A stretch of DNA of 15,732 bases from assembly GCF_938017615.1 (NCBI RefSeq), contig NZ_CALIJA010000157.1, positions 1 through 15,732 of the forward strand, in the 5' to 3' direction. The translations under genes and the position numbers were made by a program. This document shows, piece by piece, positions 13,473 to 15,732 of the stretch (position 1 is the stretch's first letter; every line of letters begins with the position of its first letter). The notes below the pieces were generated by a model. The model was not told where the DNA came from. It was given only the letters and a program-made list of their open reading frames with translations, and made no database searches. Source of the stretch: an uncultured Campylobacter sp. Its GTDB lineage: Bacteria > Campylobacterota > Campylobacteria > Campylobacterales > Campylobacteraceae.

Positions 13473-13690
13473 TGCTATAATGCCACAAGGAGCTTAAATT
13501 TTATTCTTAAGTATAGAATTGAGCCTTAAGATCACATTTCTACTATGGATAGCGCCTTTAAGTCTATATGCCATGTGTTTTAAAAATTTCCGGATAAGCG
13601 GAAAGACGGTGAGATAGGGAGTTGAACGACACCTATCCGCAGTTTGTCATTCTATAGCTTACCGTAATTAACGTGTAAGCTATCTTTATT
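13473..13690 (+). ncRNA. Candidate small RNA downstream of the integrase
   Basis: TGCTATAAT at 13473-13481 is a perfect extended -10 box, predicting a start near 13488. No frame longer than a dozen codons follows. Instead there are successive hairpins: TTTCCG/CGGAAA around 13575-13600, GATAGG/CCTATC (about 13612-13637), and ATAGCTTAC/GTAAGCTAT (13654-13662 with 13675-13683) with an inner CGT/ACG, followed by the T-rich tail tttattttc. Promoter, structured body and terminator-like end together suggest a transcript of about 200 nt. No known RNA family is recognised. Confidence 0.35.
13654..13690 (+). terminator. Terminator-like hairpin
   Basis: ATAGCTTAC (13654-13662) pairs with GTAAGCTAT (13675-13683), with three further inner pairs, and is followed by ctttattttc. 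The U tract is interrupted, so termination efficiency is uncertain. Confidence 0.45.
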
Positions 13691-13789
13691 TTCTTCAAAA
13701 AAGCGCTTACTTCCTCTTTTTGTATATTACTTTATTACTACTCCTTTCCTAAGCGCTCATCCTCATTTTAGCGTATTGCTTTCTTTTGG

Positions 13790-13824
13790 AGCACTCGTCT
13801 TTTTTGATACTAAAGACGAGTGCT
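13790..13824. repeat. Strong inverted repeat, 13-bp perfect stem
   Basis: AGCACTCGTCTTT (13790-13802) and AAAGACGAGTGCT (13812-13824) form a perfect stem around a 9-base loop. ATCCTC (13759-13764) and GAGGAT (13828-13833) can extend it with an internal loop. The left arm lies after two imperfect copies of an AAGCGCT...CCTC...TATT...CTT unit (from about 13704 and 13751). Confidence 0.6.
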
Positions 13825-13932
13825 TGCGAGGATAAGGCCGCGATAGATTATATAAATTCTGAAGTATTTCCATTCTTTTTTAGCTCTACGCTTTTTACTA
13901 GTAATTTCTTGCATATACATATTAGCTTTCAT
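13810..13932 (-). CDS. Possible small basic ORF, 40 codons
   Basis: On the minus strand ATG 13930-13932 opens a 40-residue frame containing ITSKKRRAKKEWKYFRIYI and ending at the large hairpin. The frame stays open for about 17 codons upstream of the ATG without a better start. Upstream DNA holds an imperfect direct repeat (13947-13971 and 14011-14034), suggesting a disrupted longer gene. The ribosome binding site is weak and no family is recognised; it may be the 3' remnant of a lost gene. Confidence 0.2.
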   Translation of the reverse strand: MKANMYMQEITSKKRRAKKEWKYFRIYIIYRGLILASTRL

Positions 13933-14124
13933 ATCTTTTAATGATCGGTTTGTAGGTTGTGCTTCATTGCTCTCCAGCTCTCATGAGCTTACTTTACCTT
14001 TATAATCTTAGGTTTACTAGGTTGCTTCATTGCTTTTATATCTATCTAGGCTTGTTAAAAACAACAATCTTCGTTTAAAAAAACAGCTCACACCATTTTT
14101 TTGTTTTCTGGCTATATTGTTTTC

Positions 14125-14154
14125 ATAAGGTATTTTTTAAAATATCCTTATAAT
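14125..14154 (+). promoter_or_regulatory. Palindrome overlapping a -10 box
   Basis: ATAAGGTATTTT and AAAATATCCTTAT form a near-perfect inverted repeat with one unpaired base (14125-14151), whose right end overlaps TATAAT (14149-14154). This is the layout of an operator that blocks a promoter. A Shine-Dalgarno sequence, a short ORF and a terminator follow within 55 nt. Confidence 0.4.
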
Positions 14155-14174
14155 GTTTTTACTAAGGAGAAAGA

Positions 14175-14201
14175 ATGTTTTATATGTTAAAAAGCCTTTA
14201 G
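14175..14201 (+). CDS. Possible 8-codon peptide (MFYMLKSL)
   Basis: AAGGAG at 14164-14169 lies 5 nt before ATG 14175. The frame encodes MFYMLKSL and stops at TAG inside the loop of the terminator hairpin 14189-14208. Promoter, ribosome binding site, ORF and terminator are all within 85 nt, as in leader-peptide attenuators, but no larger gene follows. It could be a leader peptide relic, a small RNA, or chance. Confidence 0.22.
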   Translation: MFYMLKSL

Positions 14202-14208
14202 GCTTTTT
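14189..14208 (+). terminator. Bidirectional Rho-independent terminator
   Basis: AAAAAGCC (14189-14196) pairs with GGCTTTTT (14201-14208) around TTTA. The A-run and T-run on both sides would support termination in either direction. Confidence 0.65.
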
Positions 14209-14514
14209 GAAGTAGCCTTTAAAGTTTATATATTACGGTTTTTCGATGGGTTACGTTATCGGTAATGTTTTATTGATAAGCCTAAGCGTTTATCAAGCAT
14301 TCTTAATCTTTAGTTCCCCGCTGGCGGTTTGGGGTAATAAGAAAAATCGCAGAGGTGCGTTATAGCTTCGCACATTAATCTAAAAAGCTTCTGTTTTAAC
14401 TAAATTCTAAAGATGTAACGTCTTTTTGCCCCTAGAGTTTTTCCCTAGATAGCTTTCTTATTCGTTTTATTTATTGCCTAAGTGCATTAAATTTAAAAAG
14501 GGGGCTATCTGAAA

Positions 14515-14610
14515 AGCCGCGTGGAGGTAGCGCCTCCGTTAAAGGTTACGGGGCTTGCCTCGCTCGTCGCTAGCGGAGCATTTGCTCGTCTGCTACCGCC
14601 GTTGCGATTA
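14515..14610. other. GC-rich structured patch inside the AT-rich element
   Basis: This 95-base patch is clearly richer in GC than everything around it and is dense in self-complementary pieces: GGAGG/CCTCC (14524-14538), GCTC...CGCTAGCG...GAGC, GAGC/GCTC around ATTT, and a second ggtagc-type core on the opposite strand near 14591-14600. A 64-codon GTG frame passes through it but has no supporting features. It looks like a mobile repeat or structured RNA of separate origin. Confidence 0.4.
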
Positions 14611-14620
14611 TTCCTTGTAG

Positions 14621-14923
14621 GGATATTATTGCATAGGCGGAATTTTATATGTCTAGTGGATAGGATAAACTTTTATTTCTTTCAGGAGTATTTTTTGCCT
14701 AGTACTATATTATAAATAGTATTGATCTTAATATATTTTTATCGTTTGTGGGGATATTATTTACCAAAGTAGAGCTCTTTTATCATAGATAGAGCAACCT
14801 CTTAGCCTATCCCTTTTAAGGATATTTTATGTATAGCCTTGCTTTTGATATTTTGGCTTTGCTCTAATAGAATGCTTGAGTATCTAAAGGATATTGAAGA
14901 TATTTAGGTATAGAAGGGATATT
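14621..14923 (+). repeat. Iterated GGATATT motif
   Basis: GGATATT occurs at 14621, 14752, 14820, 14889 and 14917, usually preceded by A or G, with spacings of 131, 68, 69 and 28 bases; the last two share AAGG(G)ATATTGAAG. The complement AATATCC lies in the palindrome at 14141. Before the 14829 ATG the motif acts as a plausible Shine-Dalgarno for a 12-codon frame (MYSLAFDILALL). Confidence 0.35.
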
Positions 14924-15185
14924 GAAGTATTAAGGGTGGCAACCCATCATTTTTTAATCACTCTCCCATATTTTAAAAGCCTTTGGCTATCTTAATACTA
15001 TATAAGAAAATAGCATAGCTTCCTTTATACTTTTAAAGAAGCCTCTAAGCCCTTAGACTTTTTATCTGTAAATGAAAGTAAAAGAAGAGATTAATAAATT
15101 TGAGCTAAGAAGCTTTTAAGATCTTTCTAATATAATCCCCTTGTTCATAAGGATGAAGAAGGCTTTAAGCTTTTATCTATTTTTA

Positions 15186-15210
15186 TTTGTTCTTTGCCTT
15201 AAAGAACAAA
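15186..15210. repeat. 10-bp perfect hairpin
   Basis: TTTGTTCTTT (15186-15195) and AAAGAACAAA (15201-15210) surround the loop gcctt. No T tract follows on either strand, so it is not a standard terminator. A 23-codon frame (MKKALSFYLFLFVLCL start, 15153-15224) passes through it, but its AAGG abuts the ATG and is too close to act as a ribosome binding site. Confidence 0.45.
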
Positions 15211-15227
15211 CATCTTACAGATAGGCG

Positions 15228-15407
15228 CTTAAGGCATTTAGTGAAAATGTATTAATCAGCCTCCTTAAGATTTTAAACCTTGAGCTGCTACAAGGCTTAA
15301 GCTAAATTTCTTAAGGCTTGAAACTCCTTAACTCATTTTTGCCTATTATTTAAAGTTTCCTTAAGAGACGACAAATATTTTTATATAGTTTTTTAAAAGA
15401 CTATATA
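15228..15407. repeat. CTTAAG cluster and AT-rich inverted repeat next to attR
   Basis: CTTAAG occurs at 15228, 15264, 15296, 15310 and 15360, within 140 bases, and once near attL at 12050. Just after it TATATAGT (15382-15389) pairs with ACTATATA (15400-15407). Short repeated motifs beside both ends are what integrase arm-type or excisionase sites look like, but no site is proven. Confidence 0.35.
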
Positions 15408-15458
15408 CTGATATTCTGTAATCGAGTGTTCGGGGGAATTCCGAGGGTTGTACAAATT

Positions 15459-15473
15459 CAACGCAGGACACCA
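15459..15473 (+). repeat. attR: partial copy of the tRNA-Lys 3' end
   Basis: CAACGCAGGACACCA is identical to the last 15 bases of tRNA-Lys. Upstream, GTTG...AATTCAAC still resembles the T arm but the rest of the tRNA is absent. It marks the right end of the element. Confidence 0.85.
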
Positions 15474-15535
15474 CTTTTATCACTAAATAATTAGTATATT
15501 TCTTTGTATTTATATTGTTCTTTCGGTGCTAAGTT

Positions 15536-15572
15536 TTTCGCCTTGTGATATTAACGATATGTTGAGGCGAAA
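15536..15572 (+). promoter_or_regulatory. Hairpin in the leader of the right-edge gene
   Basis: TTTCGCCT (15536-15543) pairs with AGGCGAAA (15565-15572), with ATAT/ATAT inside. It ends 10 nt before ATG 15583 and includes the only GAGG nearby, so it could influence translation of the gene that starts there. Confidence 0.35.
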
Positions 15573-15582
15573 CTACAATCGT

Positions 15583-15732
15583 ATGGAGCAAAAATGCAGA
15601 TTAAAATTGATACGACGAGCTAATAATGGCAACAGCGGGGCATATAGGCGACTTTTCTATTTTTATGAATTTTATTTTTTAGATAGATATTGTATAGATC
15701 AAAAGGCGCGGCAAGAATTAGACAAAGAGGAG
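15583..15732 (+). CDS. N-terminal part of an unidentified protein
   Basis: From ATG 15583 the frame is open to the window edge, 50 codons. It starts MEQKCRLKLIRRANNGNSGA, then YRRLFYFYEFYFLDRYC, and ends charged (QKARQELDKEE). The ANNGNSGAYRRL stretch, with a large aromatic helix and charged end, resembles the start of Sel1-like or TPR-like helical repeats, but 50 residues are too few to decide. It lies just outside attR, so it is either the old neighbour of tRNA-Lys or part of a second element. The ribosome binding site is weak. Confidence 0.45.
   Translation, partial: MEQKCRLKLIRRANNGNSGAYRRLFYFYEFYFLDRYCIDQKARQELDKEE

Larger units (their letters stand above)
11890..15473. mobile_element. 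tRNA-Lys integrative element with a single integrase gene
   Basis: A 3.6-kb segment lies between the 3' end of tRNA-Lys and a copy of that end. It is visibly AT-richer than the flanks, carries an integrase directly inside attL, and is not filled with the dense RAATTY arrays seen in the host spacers. Apart from the integrase no frame above 64 codons exists. It is either the worn-down end product of a larger genomic island or a very small satellite whose cargo is RNA or short peptides. Confidence 0.82.

Noticed and set aside
14521..14715. 64-codon GTG ORF through the GC-rich patch
   Set aside because: No Shine-Dalgarno, no familiar domain, and the frame crosses from GC-rich palindromes to AT-rich DNA with an abrupt change in residues.
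13355..15458. Insertion sequence remnants
   Set aside because: No transposase frame or terminal inverted repeats with target duplication are seen; the direct repeat at the ends is the tRNA-derived att site.
11890..15473. Prophage
   Set aside because: No structural, replication or lysis gene can be read; only an integrase is present.

Overview
The window looks like chromosomal DNA of a relatively GC-rich Campylobacter of the oral group (C. gracilis, C. showae or C. rectus type). The evidence is protein similarity by eye to epsilonproteobacterial SerS, NadD, RsfS and KdsA, a nikKMLQO nickel ECF transporter operon, and saturation with AAATTT/RAATTY hexamers. The species is an inference; no database was searched.

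Layout, left to right. (1) 1-4117, minus strand: serS, then a 258-codon bridging ORF of doubtful reality, then nadD fused in frame to rsfS, then the start of a sodium-coupled NSS/SNF transporter. (2) 4118-4257: divergent promoter region; on the nikK side lies an exact TRWYA-N15-TRWYA site that fits a NikR operator. (3) 4258-8428, plus strand: nickel ECF operon nikK, a 259-codon bridging ORF, nikM, nikL, nikQ, nikO; the last four are joined by ATGA overlaps. (4) 8429-11462, minus strand: a lytic transglycosylase, kdsA with a large low-complexity insertion, a PH-domain membrane protein, and a tRNA-Glu(CUC)-like gene with one extra base in the T stem. (5) 11591-11889, plus strand: tRNA-Val, tRNA-Asp and tRNA-Lys cluster. 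(6) 11890-15473: an AT-rich integrative element inserted at the 3' end of tRNA-Lys, bounded by a 15-bp exact repeat. Its only sizeable gene is a P4-type tyrosine integrase. About 2.1 kb of the element has no ORF above 64 codons but holds hairpins, promoter-like boxes and small repeats. (7) 15583-15732: start of an unidentified gene that runs off the window.

Two themes stand out. First, AAATTT (more loosely RAATTY) is strongly over-represented. It builds 500-780 bp spacers between genes and also fills low-complexity insertions inside conserved enzymes (NadD, NikL, NikO, less so KdsA). It occurs in different reading frames, so the pressure appears to act on DNA rather than protein. In C. jejuni, RAATTY is the methylated hexamer that marks DNA for uptake, which gives a testable explanation. 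Second, the integrative element is nearly cargo-free in protein terms, yet carries candidate small RNAs and tiny peptide genes.
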